A stretch of 64,000 nt of DNA from Clostridium scatologenes (GCF_000968375.1 NZ_CP009933.1:4898001-4962000); one strand, 5' to 3'. Shown: positions 25,806 to 36,000, counted from the stretch's first letter. The notes: generated by a model from the sequence alone, not told the origin. Numbers and translations are program-made.

Positions 25806-25839
25806 AATAACTCACAAAGTATTTATTTTGTGAGTTATT
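25806..25839 (+). other. Hairpin after the His-rich gene
   Basis: AATAACTCACAAA (25806-25818) pairs with TTTGTGAGTTATT (25827-25839). Only ATAATATAAG follows, so termination would be weak. It covers an in-frame GTG at 25830, which argues against that codon as the start of the next gene. Confidence 0.65.
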
Positions 25840-25871
25840 ATAATATAAGAACTGAAAGGATGAAAGTATTT

Positions 25872-26507
25872 ATGGATAATGTTGCGATAGAGGAAAAAAG
25901 AAAAGACAAAATACCATATGATTATAATAAAAGTATATTGAAAAACTTTGATCCTAGAGAGATGGCTCAAAATAGTGGGTGTATCTATGATGAAGAAAAA
26001 TGTGAATTTATAGTAAAGCTTATGGGAGAAAATATAATAGTAAAATATCCTAATGGAGATGTTTTAAAAGAAGATGGATCAGAAATAGATAAGTATCCAC
26101 CAAAAACTTTAGTATTAAGATATCTTATGAATTCAAAAGGTATTGCACCAATCAATAAGAATATAACATATAGAGATGTAGATGGTGGAAATGTATACTA
26201 TAATAATTTTTATGGAAGATGTCTTCTGAGATTATCCAAAACTTTTGGTGATAAACTTGATAAATTTAAAGATGTTTTTGAGAAAATCGGAGCGGAAAAG
26301 GTGAGCATAGGGGACATAGCTTATAAGTTTCAATTTTTAAACAATATATATGTAACTTTTGCTCTATGGGAAGGTGATGAAGAATTTAATGCATCATCAC
26401 AAATATTGTTTGATGCCAATGTACCTTTTTATTTTACAGCAGAGGATTTAGCTGTAGTTGGAGATGTTTCTATAGGTACGATCACTAAGTTAGCCTATTC
26501 TAAATAG
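25872..26507 (+). CDS. DUF3786 domain protein
   Basis: 211 aa from the ATG at 25872 (MDNVAIEEKRKDK), chosen because GAAAGGA lies 11 bases upstream and the longer reading frame starts inside a hairpin. Features I associate with DUF3786: an N-terminal DPREMAQNSGCIYDEEKCEF segment with two cysteines, TLVLRYLMNSKG, and a C-terminal FNASSQILFDANVPFYFTAEDLAVVGD. Function unknown. It recurs, as I recall, beside corrinoid and CODH genes of anaerobes, so a cofactor-handling role is plausible but unproven. Confidence 0.7.
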   Translation: MDNVAIEEKRKDKIPYDYNKSILKNFDPREMAQNSGCIYDEEKCEFIVKLMGENIIVKYPNGDVLKEDGSEIDKYPPKTLVLRYLMNSKGIAPINKNITYRDVDGGNVYYNNFYGRCLLRLSKTFGDKLDKFKDVFEKIGAEKVSIGDIAYKFQFLNNIYVTFALWEGDEEFNASSQILFDANVPFYFTAEDLAVVGDVSIGTITKLAYSK

Positions 26508-26570
26508 ATTGAGAACTAGCTTGGTTAGACATAATAATCCTATTTGTATAAAATTAAAAAGTTTAGATGG

Positions 26571-26599
26571 TTGCATATAGTATATAAATATGCTAAAAT
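26571..26599 (+). promoter_or_regulatory. Promoter of the glp-like operon
   Basis: TTGCAT and TAAAAT with a 17-bp spacer. The predicted transcript would start near 26606 and run through a terminator-bearing leader into the operon. Confidence 0.6.
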
Positions 26600-26605
26600 A
26601 TAAAA

Positions 26606-26724
26606 AAGATGAACTTTAAAAGTTAATTATTAAGGCGGAGTTTAAGAGAGCCAAATTTTAAGGTATGTAAAAATATCTTAATTTTGAGCTCTCTTTTTTT
26701 ATATTTTGGAGGAGGTAAATTATA
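26606..26724 (+). promoter_or_regulatory. Leader with intrinsic terminator (attenuator) before the glp-like operon
   Basis: Between promoter and gene lies AAGAGAGC (26644-26651), an imperfect inner stem, and GCTCTCTT with a run of seven T residues (to about 26700). The terminator would stop transcription before the ribosome site GGAGGAGG unless prevented. In Firmicutes, glpFK and glpD leaders are controlled by the antiterminator GlpP; a similar mechanism here is inference. The sequence TAATTATTAAGGCGG just upstream of the stem may be the recognition part. Confidence 0.6.
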
Positions 26725-28161
26725 ATGTTTGATGTAACAATTATAGGAACTGGTGTAATTGGGTGTGCAGTGGCTAGAGAATTATCAAGATATAAATTGA
26801 ATACTTGTGTGGTTGAAAAAAATGTAGATTTAGCAAATGGAACTACTAAAGCTAATAGTGCTATAGTTCATGCTGGGTTTGATGCAAAACCTGAAACTTT
26901 AAAGGGAAAACTGAATGCAAAGGGAAACTCAATGTTTGATAAACTATCAGAGGAGTTAGATTTTCCATTTAAGAGAAATGGATCTTTTGTATTGTGCTTT
27001 GATAAAAAGGATATAGATGGACTTTATGAATTAAAGAAAAAGGGAGAACAAAATGGAGTTCCAGATCTTCAGATAATTGATGGAAATGAAGCTAGAAAAA
27101 TGGAATCTAACTTATCAGATGAAGTGGTAGCAGCCTTATATGCACCAACTGGTGGAATTGTTTGTCCTTATGAAATGACTATAGCATTAGCTGAAAATGC
27201 TTCAGCTAATGGAGTAGAATTTAGATTTGAAACGGAAGTAAAAGGAATAGAAAAAAGTGGAGAAAATTATGTTTTAAAAACAAACAAAGGTGATATAGAA
27301 ACAAAATTAGTTATAAATGCTGCTGGACTATTCTCAGATGAAATAAACAATATGGTTAGTGAAAAAAAGATTAATATATTACCAAGAAAAGGTGAATATT
27401 GTTTATTTGATAAAGTTGTAGGAGATATGGTTTCAAGAACTATATTCCAGCTTCCAACTAAATTAGGTAAAGGTGTCTTAGTTACACCAACAGTTGATGG
27501 AAATTTACTTGTTGGACCTAATGCAGTTGATTTGGAAGATAAAAATGATTTGACTACAACAAGAGAAGGAATCGACGATATAGTAGCTAGAGCTGCGCTA
27601 AGTATTAAACAAATACCAATGAGACAAGTAATTACATCTTTTTCAGGACTTAGGTCACATTGTGCGGAAAATGACTTTTTAATTGGTGAACCAGCAGATG
27701 CTAAAAATTTCATAAATGCTGCTGGTATAGAATCGCCAGGTCTTTCAAGTGCACCAGCTATAGCTGAAATGATAAGAGATATGGTAGTTGAAAAATTAAA
27801 TCCAGATAGAAATGCAGATTTTAATCCAATAAGAAAAGGAATACCTAAATTCAGAGAAATGAACAATGAGGAAAGAAAGCAGCTTATAGCTAAAGATGCT
27901 AGATACGGAAAAATAGTTTGCAGATGTGAAACAGTTACTGAAGGAGAAATCATAAATGCTATAAAGAGACCACTTGGAGCAACTACGCTTGATGGTGTTA
28001 AAAAGAGAACTAGAGCAGGAATGGGAAGATGCCAATCTGGTTTTTGTTCAACAAAGATAGTTGAAATTTTATCAAGAGAACTTGGAATAGCATGTACCGA
28101 TGTAACTAAATTTGGTGGAGAATCAAATTTATTAGTAGGTAAAGACAAAGAAAGTATATAA
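26725..28161 (+). CDS. FAD-dependent glycerol-3-phosphate dehydrogenase-like oxidoreductase (GlpA-like)
   Basis: 478 aa. The N-terminal FAD-binding domain (VTIIGTGVIGCAVAREL) and DAO fold are followed by a C-terminal BFD-type [2Fe-2S] domain (VCRCETVTEGEII ... GRCQSGFCSTKI). This arrangement fits anaerobic GlpA-like dehydrogenases. With the next two genes it forms a GlpABC-like set that would oxidise glycerol-3-phosphate or a similar hydroxy acid. No glycerol kinase or facilitator is nearby. The substrate is therefore assigned by family only. Confidence 0.8.
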   Translation: MFDVTIIGTGVIGCAVARELSRYKLNTCVVEKNVDLANGTTKANSAIVHAGFDAKPETLKGKLNAKGNSMFDKLSEELDFPFKRNGSFVLCFDKKDIDGLYELKKKGEQNGVPDLQIIDGNEARKMESNLSDEVVAALYAPTGGIVCPYEMTIALAENASANGVEFRFETEVKGIEKSGENYVLKTNKGDIETKLVINAAGLFSDEINNMVSEKKINILPRKGEYCLFDKVVGDMVSRTIFQLPTKLGKGVLVTPTVDGNLLVGPNAVDLEDKNDLTTTREGIDDIVARAALSIKQIPMRQVITSFSGLRSHCAENDFLIGEPADAKNFINAAGIESPGLSSAPAIAEMIRDMVVEKLNPDRNADFNPIRKGIPKFREMNNEERKQLIAKDARYGKIVCRCETVTEGEIINAIKRPLGATTLDGVKKRTRAGMGRCQSGFCSTKIVEILSRELGIACTDVTKFGGESNLLVGKDKESI

Positions 28162-28216
28162 TAATTAGGAAATAACATAAAATATATATATTTTATAATA
28201 TTTGGAGGGTTAAAAA

Positions 28217-29476
28217 ATGCAAGAATATGATATAGTTATAATCGGCGGTGGCCCAGCAGGACTTGCAGCTGCAGTGTCAGCTAAAGAGCAAGGAATAGAT
28301 AACATTATAATATTAGAAAGAGATAATCAATTAGGTGGAATATTAAATCAGTGTATTCATAATGGATTTGGACTTCATACTTTTAAAGAAGAATTAACAG
28401 GTCCTGAATATGCTCAAAGATTTATAGATAAAGTATTGGATATGAAAATACCATATAAATTAAATACAATGGTACTTGATTTAAGTAATGATAAGGTTAT
28501 TACAGCAGTTAATGAAGATGATGGAATAATTGAGATAAAAGCAAAATCTGTAATCTTAGCTATGGGATGTAGAGAAAGACCAAGAGGAGCTATAAATATA
28601 CCTGGAAGTAGATGTGCTGGTATATATACTGCAGGTACAGCTCAAAAGTTTGTTAATGTAGAAGGATACATGCCTGGAAAAGAAGTTGTTATATTGGGTT
28701 CAGGAGATATTGGACTTATAATGGCAAGAAGAATGACTCTTGAAGGAGCAAAAGTTAAGGCGGTAGTTGAACTTATGCCATATTCAGGTGGATTAAAGAG
28801 AAACATAGTACAATGTCTTGATGATTTTGATATACCTTTAAAGTTAAGTTATACAGTAACTAATATAAAAGGTAAAGATAGAGTTGAGGGTGTTACTATA
28901 GCAGAAGTAGGTAAGGATAGAAAGCCAGTGAAAGAAACAGAAGAATATATTCCTTGTGATACATTACTTCTTTCAGTTGGATTACTTCCAGAAAATGAAC
29001 TTTCAAGAAAAGCTGATGTTAAGCTTTCAAATATAACTGGAGGACCAGAAGTAGATGAAAGACTTGAAACAAATCAAGAAGGAATATTTGCTTGTGGAAA
29101 TGTACTTCATGTTCATGATTTAGTTGACAATGTTACTCTTGAAAGTGTTAATGCAGGCAAAAATGCAGTTGAATATATAAAGGGAAAGAAATCAAATGGT
29201 AAGAAGGTAGAAATTATTGCTACAGAAGGAGTTAGATATACAGTTCCTAAGTATGTAAATCCTGAAAATGTAGAAGATCATATAGACGTTAGATTTAGAG
29301 TAGGCGATGTATTTAAGAATAGTTTCATAGCTGTTTATTTCGACGACCAAAGAGAAATGCATATAAAGAAAAGAATTCTGACTCCAGGAGAAATGGAAAC
29401 AGTGAAGCTTACTAAAGCAATGTTTGAAAAGTATTCAAATTGCGAAAAAATCACTATTAAGGTAGAGAGGGAGTAG
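28217..29476 (+). CDS. NAD(P)/FAD-dependent oxidoreductase (second subunit of the glp-like set)
   Basis: 419 aa pyridine nucleotide-disulfide-type flavoprotein with YDIVIIGGGPAGLAAAV, a central VVILGSGDIGLIMARRM and a late FACGNVLHVHDLVDNVT. A cysteine in QCIHNGFG may be structural. It follows the GlpA-like gene by 55 bp and precedes the DUF1667 gene by 4 bp, so the three are co-expressed. Such proteins accompany GlpA-like dehydrogenases in many clostridia and may link substrate oxidation to NAD(P). Confidence 0.82.
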   Translation: MQEYDIVIIGGGPAGLAAAVSAKEQGIDNIIILERDNQLGGILNQCIHNGFGLHTFKEELTGPEYAQRFIDKVLDMKIPYKLNTMVLDLSNDKVITAVNEDDGIIEIKAKSVILAMGCRERPRGAINIPGSRCAGIYTAGTAQKFVNVEGYMPGKEVVILGSGDIGLIMARRMTLEGAKVKAVVELMPYSGGLKRNIVQCLDDFDIPLKLSYTVTNIKGKDRVEGVTIAEVGKDRKPVKETEEYIPCDTLLLSVGLLPENELSRKADVKLSNITGGPEVDERLETNQEGIFACGNVLHVHDLVDNVTLESVNAGKNAVEYIKGKKSNGKKVEIIATEGVRYTVPKYVNPENVEDHIDVRFRVGDVFKNSFIAVYFDDQREMHIKKRILTPGEMETVKLTKAMFEKYSNCEKITIKVERE

Positions 29477-29480
29477 TAAA

Positions 29481-29849
29481 ATGAGTATAAGAGATTTAGT
29501 ATGTATTGGATGTCCTATGGGATGTCAACTTCAAGTTAAATTGGAAGGTGACAAAGTAATAGAAGTTACTGGTAATACTTGCAAAAAGGGCGCAGAATAT
29601 GGAGAAAAAGAATGTACAAATCCAACTAGAATAGTAACTTCTTCTGTGTATATAGAAGATGGAATTATTGATGTAGTTCCTGTTAAAACTGAAAGTGATA
29701 TACCTAAAGGTAAAATATTTGATTGTGTAAAAGAATTAAAAGGAATAGTAGTAAAAGCACCTATCAATATTGGAGATGTAGTAGTAAAAAATATAGCAGG
29801 TACAGGTGTTAATATTATAGCTACCAAAAAAATAGATAAAGCTGTTTAG
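29481..29849 (+). CDS. DUF1667 small Fe-S-like protein
   Basis: 122 aa with an N-terminal cysteine motif VCIGCPMGCQLQV and GNTCKKGAEYGEKECTNP, spacing suited to an Fe-S cluster, and a basic C-terminal half. The DUF1667 family occurs as the third gene with GlpA- and GlpB-like flavoproteins. It is probably an electron-transfer subunit. Stop and terminator follow. Confidence 0.82.
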   Translation: MSIRDLVCIGCPMGCQLQVKLEGDKVIEVTGNTCKKGAEYGEKECTNPTRIVTSSVYIEDGIIDVVPVKTESDIPKGKIFDCVKELKGIVVKAPINIGDVVVKNIAGTGVNIIATKKIDKAV

Positions 29850-29880
29850 TAACTAATAAAATAGAAATCCCACCATTATG

Positions 29881-29925
29881 AAGATAACCGATTTAGTATA
29901 AGCTAGTTGGTTATCTTTATTTATT
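29881..29925 (+). terminator. Terminator after the glp-like operon
   Basis: AAGATAACC (29881-29889) and GGTTATCTT (29909-29917) form a nine-pair stem with a 19-base loop, followed by TATTTATT. The T-run is broken. Confidence 0.6.
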
Positions 29926-29983
29926 GAAAGTAATAATTGTTACGATTATAATGATATTATGTGTTGGTGCAATTAGGAGGGGA

Positions 29984-30580
29984 ATGAAATTGAATATAGA
30001 TAATGAATCCTTAAAAAGGTTAGTTGAAGAGGTTTGTTCTTTTGAGCAGTTAGAATTTTTAGGTATACCTGATATAGATTTATATATGGATCAAGTAACT
30101 ACTTTTATTGATGACAAGTTTTCTCATTTAAAAAGAAATGAGGAAGACACAGCTATTACTAAAACAATGATAAATAATTATACCAAGGCTGGAATTTTAA
30201 TGCCTCCTAAAAAGAAAAAGTACTCTAGGCAGCATATGGTGTTAATCATACTTACATATTACTTGAAGCAGATTTTATCTATAAATGATATACAAGAACT
30301 ATTTGCTCCTATAGTTGAGGATATAAATAAATCAGAAAATGATAAAGTGGATTTAAAAGATATTTATAATAGTTTTTTAGACATAGAAAAAAAAGAGACA
30401 GAGGATTTTAAGTTGGATTTTGAAAAAAGCTTAGATTGTCAAGATAGTGATGAAGATAAAGAGGATACAAGTAAGTTAATTGTAATTGTAATTAAGCTTA
30501 TACTTAAAGCTAGTATTGAGAAAAGAATGGCTGAGAAAATAATTGATGAATTTTTTAAAAATGAAAAGCTAAAGGGTTAG
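29984..30580 (+). CDS. DUF1836 protein, MerR-like putative DNA-binding regulator
   Basis: 198 aa from ATG 29984; AGGAGGGG ends just before it, so TTG 29990 is an equally good start. The longer frame from 29924 gives a false hydrophobic N-terminus. TKTMINNYTKAGILMPPKKKKYS is typical of the helix-turn-helix part of DUF1836, and a helical C-terminal half follows. Targets unknown. It ends convergent with the RusA-like gene and shares a hairpin with it. Confidence 0.75.
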   Translation: MKLNIDNESLKRLVEEVCSFEQLEFLGIPDIDLYMDQVTTFIDDKFSHLKRNEEDTAITKTMINNYTKAGILMPPKKKKYSRQHMVLIILTYYLKQILSINDIQELFAPIVEDINKSENDKVDLKDIYNSFLDIEKKETEDFKLDFEKSLDCQDSDEDKEDTSKLIVIVIKLILKASIEKRMAEKIIDEFFKNEKLKG

Positions 30581-30597
30581 TTAATATTCCTTTAGCT
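30567..30597. other. Hairpin between convergent genes
   Basis: AGCTAAAGG (30567-30575) and CCTTTAGCT (30589-30597) form a nine-pair stem that includes the stop region of the DUF1836 gene and touches the end of the RusA-like gene. No good T-run on either side. Confidence 0.5.
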
Positions 30598-31229
30598 CAA
30601 AATAGCTTTGTTAAACATTCTTTACAAATGATGGTTTTTCCGTTATTCGCAGAAATTGAATTTTCTTTTTTTATTTTTTTGCCACATATTTCACAGTGCA
30701 ATTTATCATTTTGGGATGAGTTTGCACAAGGTTTAGAATTATGTATTTTAGGAGATTTTGATTTGTTTGGAGGAGGAGAATACTGTATTGGTTCCTCAAC
30801 AATTTCTCTTTTCAAAATTTTATAATCTATAAAATAGGTGCTTTCTGCAAAAAGTTCTAATTCAAATCTGGGATTTATTTCATCATAGAATTCTTCTATT
30901 ATAAGTCTTCTTACCTGAGCGTCATTAATTATGAGTCCACTCTTTTCAATACCATCAAATATGCTTTTAGTAATATTATTGGTATCTGGATGCCTTTTTT
31001 TGCTTTTATAATATACTTTAAGTACAGCTATTAAAGCTTCACTTAGTACTACTCCAGGATTTTGACATCTGGCTTCATAGGCTATTTCTTCTTCGTAAAG
31101 AGCATATCTATCGTGATATTTTCCTGAATTATAAGGTAGAATGGCTCTACCATTAACATTAAATAATTTAAAGTTTGATTTAGATAAAGGCGAACCTTTT
31201 ACTATGACCTTGGCATAAGTTTTTATCAT
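30597..31229 (-). CDS. RusA-family Holliday junction resolvase-like protein with C-terminal zinc ribbon
   Basis: 210 aa on the minus strand. Residues about 1-125 look like RusA: IVKGSPLSKSNFKLF, then KKRHPDTNNITKSIFDGIEKSGLIINDAQV with the acidic residues expected for metal binding. A proline/serine-rich linker leads to a C-terminal zinc ribbon (LHCEICGKKI ... IICKECLTKLF). RusA is common in prophages, but nothing else here is phage-like, and the added zinc ribbon is not part of the phage enzyme. It is divergent from tsaD. Confidence 0.72.
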   Translation of the reverse strand: MIKTYAKVIVKGSPLSKSNFKLFNVNGRAILPYNSGKYHDRYALYEEEIAYEARCQNPGVVLSEALIAVLKVYYKSKKRHPDTNNITKSIFDGIEKSGLIINDAQVRRLIIEEFYDEINPRFELELFAESTYFIDYKILKREIVEEPIQYSPPPNKSKSPKIHNSKPCANSSQNDKLHCEICGKKIKKENSISANNGKTIICKECLTKLF

Positions 31230-31325
31230 AAGTCTTTGCTCCTTTTATTTATATCATAAACATTATATCATAATAAATAAAGCTAATGTATAAGCTTGAT
31301 ATTCGGTAATAGCAGTTGCTTATTA

Positions 31326-31354
31326 TTGATTATAATTTTTCAATAAAGTATAAT
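31326..31354 (+). promoter_or_regulatory. Promoter of tsaD
   Basis: TTGATT and a perfect TATAAT spaced by 17 bp, about 55 bp upstream of the tsaD start. Confidence 0.65.
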
Positions 31355-31406
31355 TATTGTTAGTGTCTAATAAAAGAAAGTAAGGAAAAACAAGAGAGGT
31401 AAGTTT

Positions 31407-32432
31407 ATGGATAAAGATATAAAAATACTTGCTATAGAAAGTAGTTGTGATGAAACTTCGGCAGCGGTAGTGGTTAATGGTAGAAAAGTTTTATCAAATA
31501 TTATAGCATCTCAAATAGATATACATACTAAGTTTGGTGGAGTTGTTCCGGAAGTAGCTTCAAGAAAACATGTAGAGGCAATAGCTGTGGTAGTTCAGGA
31601 GGCGTTAGATAAGGCTGGCGTAACTTTACAGGATATAGACGCTGTAGGGGTTACTTATGGACCGGGATTAGTAGGAGCATTGCTAGTAGGACTTCAGTAT
31701 GCCAAGGGATTAGCATATGCTATAGGAAAACCATTAATAGGTGTAAATCATATTGAAGGACATATAAGTGCTAATTTCATACAATATGAAGATTTAAAAC
31801 CTCCATTTGTATGCTTAGTTGTATCAGGAGGACATACATTTATAGTGTATATGAAGGATTATGGAGAGTTTGAAGTCATGGGACAGACAAGGGATGATGC
31901 AGCAGGTGAAGCATATGATAAGGTTGCCAGAGCTATAGGACTTGGATATCCAGGAGGACCTAAAATAGATAAGATATCAAAGGAAGGAAATCCAGATGCT
32001 ATAAAATTTCCAAGGGCTAGATTTCAAGATGGTAAATCTCTAGACTTTTCGTTTAGTGGGCTTAAGTCAGCAGTACTTAATTACTTAAATCAAATGGAAA
32101 TGAAAAAACAAGAAATAAATAGAGCAGATGTAGCGGCATCTTTTCAAAAGGCAGTGGTAAGTTTTTTGGTTGACAATGCAATGAAAGCTTGTAAGTTGAA
32201 AGATGTAGATAAAATTGCTGTGGCGGGAGGAGTTGCAGCCAATACTTGTCTTAGAGATACTTTGATAAAGGAAGGCAATAGTAAAAATATAAAAGTTTTA
32301 TTTCCTGAGTTTATATTGTGTACTGATAATGCAGCTATGATAGGAAGTGCTGCCTATTTTGAATATATGAAAGGAAATATAGCTAAATTGAATCTAAATG
32401 CTATACCTAATTTAAAACTTGGCGAGAGATAG
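31407..32432 (+). CDS. tsaD: tRNA N6-adenosine threonylcarbamoyltransferase
   Basis: 341 aa, full length. It shows ILAIESSCDETSAAVV, VVPEVASRKHVEAI (metal-binding His), VNHIEGHISANF, VSGGHTFIVYM and VAGGVAANTCLRD, the signature motifs of the Kae1/TsaD ASKHA family. With TsaB, TsaC and TsaE (not in the window) it makes t6A37 on ANN-decoding tRNAs. The ATG follows AAGAGAGGT. A strong terminator follows. Confidence 0.97.
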   Translation: MDKDIKILAIESSCDETSAAVVVNGRKVLSNIIASQIDIHTKFGGVVPEVASRKHVEAIAVVVQEALDKAGVTLQDIDAVGVTYGPGLVGALLVGLQYAKGLAYAIGKPLIGVNHIEGHISANFIQYEDLKPPFVCLVVSGGHTFIVYMKDYGEFEVMGQTRDDAAGEAYDKVARAIGLGYPGGPKIDKISKEGNPDAIKFPRARFQDGKSLDFSFSGLKSAVLNYLNQMEMKKQEINRADVAASFQKAVVSFLVDNAMKACKLKDVDKIAVAGGVAANTCLRDTLIKEGNSKNIKVLFPEFILCTDNAAMIGSAAYFEYMKGNIAKLNLNAIPNLKLGER

Positions 32433-32467
32433 TGTCAAATTATAAGAATAATGGATGAAAACAGAAG

Positions 32468-32506
32468 GATTTACTCAAGTTAATTAAACTTGAGTAAATC
32501 TTTTTT
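32468..32506 (+). terminator. Terminator after tsaD
   Basis: GATTTACTCAAGTT (32468-32481) and AACTTGAGTAAATC (32487-32500) form a perfect 14-pair stem, followed by six T residues. Confidence 0.9.
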
Positions 32507-33056
32507 CTATACTTAAAAATGTAAATTTAGTAATTAAACTGTATATTTATGCATTGAATAGCCGTAGTTAATACATATTTATTATTTTTTGTGTAGGTCT
32601 GGAATGTAATATACATTAAGTAGTGTATCAGTTATTAATATGCAACCGTTTAAATATTTATATAATTTTTTTGTATTGAGTAGTATTAATTGCAAAAATA
32701 GAATATATATACTATACTTTATCAGTCATATGTGATATACTATATATAAAATAAAGTATATATTGTATGGTTATATAATAAATTACAATATTTTTATATA
32801 AATAAAAAATTGTAATAATTATTTTTATAAAAAAATGGTAAAATAATTTGAAATTTGAATGCCAAAATAAGTGCTTTATTCATATATAGTTTCATACTAA
32901 AAGTTTTTACTAGAAAATGCAAGTAATTTTTTTTTACAATGCAATTGAAATAATTTTAATACTTATATATAATAATATTATGTTGTTAAAATTTATAAGA
33001 AATTATTAATAAATATTCAAGTAATTACGATTTTTATTAAAAAGGGGCTGAATGAT
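32507..33056. other. AT-rich spacer upstream of pyc
   Basis: About 550 bp with no ORF. It has several TATAAT-like boxes (for example 32774-32779) but no matching -35, and a region near 32705-32770 dense in ATATACTATACTTTAT-like inverted sequence. No riboswitch or tRNA recognised. The pyc promoter must be here but cannot be fixed. Confidence 0.5.
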
Positions 33057-36000
33057 TTGGTTAAGAAATTTAAAAGAGTTCTTGTAGCAAATAGAGGTGA
33101 AATTGCAATAAGAATCTTTAGGGCATGTCAAGAACTAGGTATAAGAACAGTGGCAATATATTCTGATGAAGATAAGCGTTCTCTATTTAGAACAAAAGCA
33201 GATGAAGCTTACTTAATTGGAAAAAATAAGGGACCTGTAGAAGCATACTTAAATATTGATGAAATAATAAACCTTGCACTTAAGAAGGGTGTTGATGCTA
33301 TACATCCTGGATATGGTTTCTTATCTGAAAATGCTGAATTTGCAAGAAAATGTGAAGAAGCTGGAATAGAGTTTATAGGACCAACAGCAGAAATGATGGA
33401 AAGTCTTGGAGATAAGATCAAATCCAAAATAGCAGCTAAAAATGCAGGAGTAGCAACTATTCCTGGAGTTCAAAAACCTATTGAATCTGAAGAAGATGCT
33501 GTAGAATTTGCAAGATCATGTGGATATCCAGTTATGTTAAAAGCAGCTGCTGGTGGCGGCGGAAGAGGTATGAGAATAGTACTTGATGAAAAAGATCTTA
33601 TAGAATCTTATAAGAGTTGTAAAAATGAAGCTAAAAAAGCTTTTGGTATAGATGACATATTTATTGAAAAGTATGTTCAAAATCCAAAGCATATAGAGGT
33701 ACAAGTAATTGGAGACAAACATGGTAATATAGTGCATTTGTATGAAAGAGATTGTTCTATACAAAGAAGACATCAAAAAGTTATAGAATTTACTCCAGCA
33801 ATAGCACTTTCAGAAGAAAAAAGAAGCGTTATATGTCAAGATGCATTGAAAATTGCAAAGTCTGTAGGATATAGAAGTGCAGGAACATTAGAATTCTTAG
33901 TAGATAAAAATGGAAACCATTATTTTATAGAAATGAACCCTAGAATACAAGTTGAACATACTGTAACTGAAATGGTTACAGGAATAGATATTGTACAAAG
34001 CCAAATTTTAATAGCAGAAGGTTATGAATTAGGAAGCAAAGAAGTTGGAATAGCTTCTCAAGATGATATAAAACCAAGAGGTTGTGCTATTCAATGCAGA
34101 ATAACAACTGAAGATCCTTCTAATAATTTTGCACCAGATACAGGAAAAATTGATGTATATAGAACAGGATCTGGTTTTGGAATAAGACTTGATGGTGGTA
34201 ATGGATTCACTGGTGCTGTTATAAGTCCTTATTACGATAGTCTTTTAGTTAAAACTACATCATGGTCAAGAACTTTTAATGATGCAATAAGAAAATCAAT
34301 ACGTGCAGTAAAAGAAACTACTATTTCAGGAGTAAAAACAAATGTAGATTTCTTAATAAATGTTCTTAATCATGAACAATTTGCAGAAGGAAAATGTGAT
34401 ACTAATTTTATAGCTAATCATCCAGAATTATTTGATATATCATCAAGTCCAGATGAGGAATTGAGAATATTAAAATTTATTGGAGATAAGGTTGTTAATG
34501 AAACTCGTGGTCAGAAAACAGAGTTTGATGTTCCTGTAGTTCCAAAAGTTAAAATAGAGGAGCCTTTAGTAGGTACAAAGCAAATATTAGATGAAAAAGG
34601 TCCAGAAGGATTAGTTGATTGGATTAAAAATCAAAATAAATTACTTTTAACAGATACTACAATGAGAGATGCTCATCAATCACTTATGGCTACAAGAATG
34701 AGAACAAAAGATATGGTGAAGATAGCAAAAGCTGAATCTGTGATTGGAAAAGATTTATTCTCAATGGAAATGTGGGGAGGAGCTACATTTGATGTTGCTT
34801 ACAGATTTTTAAAAGAATCACCATGGGATAGATTAGCACAATTAAGAAAAAAAGTACCTAATGTATTATTCCAAATGCTCATTAGAGGTGCTAATGCAGT
34901 AGGCTATAAAAATTATCCAGACAATGTTATAAGAGAATTTATAAAAGAATCAGCACAATCAGGTATTGATGTATTTAGAATATTTGATTCTCTTAACTGG
35001 CTAAAAGGAATGGAAGTAGCTATAGATGAAACATTAAAGCAAGGAAAAGTTGCAGAAGCTTGTATGTGTTATACAGGAGATATTTTAGATTCAGATAGAG
35101 ATAAATATACTTTACAATATTATATTAACTTGGCAAAGGAAATAGAGAAAACAGGAGCTCATATTCTTGGAATAAAGGATATGTCAGCACTTTTAAAACC
35201 ATATGCAGCACTTAAGCTTATAAGAGCATTAAAGAATGAGATATCCATACCTATACATCTTCATACTCATGATACTACAGGTAATGGTGTAGCAACAGTT
35301 CTTATGGCAGCACATGCTGGAATTGATATTGTAGATACTGCGCTTAACAGTATGTCAGGACTTACAAGTCAACCAGCGTTAAACTCAGTAGTAGCAGCAC
35401 TTAAGAATACTGAAAGAGATACAGGTATAGATTTGGATGGCCTACAAAAGTTGTCAGATTACTGGGCTGCAGTAAGACCTGTATATCAACAATTTGAATC
35501 AGGTTTAAAAACTGGAACAGCAGAAATATACAAATATGAAATACCAGGAGGTCAATATTCTAATTTGAAACCACAAGTGGAAAGCTTTGGACTTGGACAT
35601 AGATTTGATGAAGTAAAAGAAATGTACAGAAAAGTAAACCACATGGTAGGAGATATAGTAAAGGTTACTCCATCATCTAAGATGGTCGGTGATTTAGCTA
35701 TATTCATGGTTAGAAATGATATAACACCTGAAACTATATTGGATAAGGCAAAAAATATGACTTTCCCTGACTCTTCAGTAGCATTTTTCAAAGGCATGAT
35801 GGGTCAGCCTATGGGAGGATTCCCTGAAGAGCTGCAAAAAGTAGTATTAAAGGGAGAAGAGCCTATAGTATGTAGACCAGGAGAAATGTTGCCTCCAGAA
35901 GATTTTGGAAAAATAAAAGTTCATTTAAAAGAAAAGTTCAAAATGGAAGCAACAGACAAAGATGCATTAAGTTATGCAATGTATCCTGATGTATTTGAAG

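Noticed and set aside
29924..29983. N-terminal membrane segment of the DUF1836 protein
   Set aside because: The hydrophobic residues lie upstream of the ribosome site AGGAGGGG and are not translated from the likely start.
32700..32780. Inverted AT-rich sequence upstream of pyc as an operator
   Set aside because: The matches are low-complexity ATAT/TATA sequence and no clear dyad with defined arms could be drawn.
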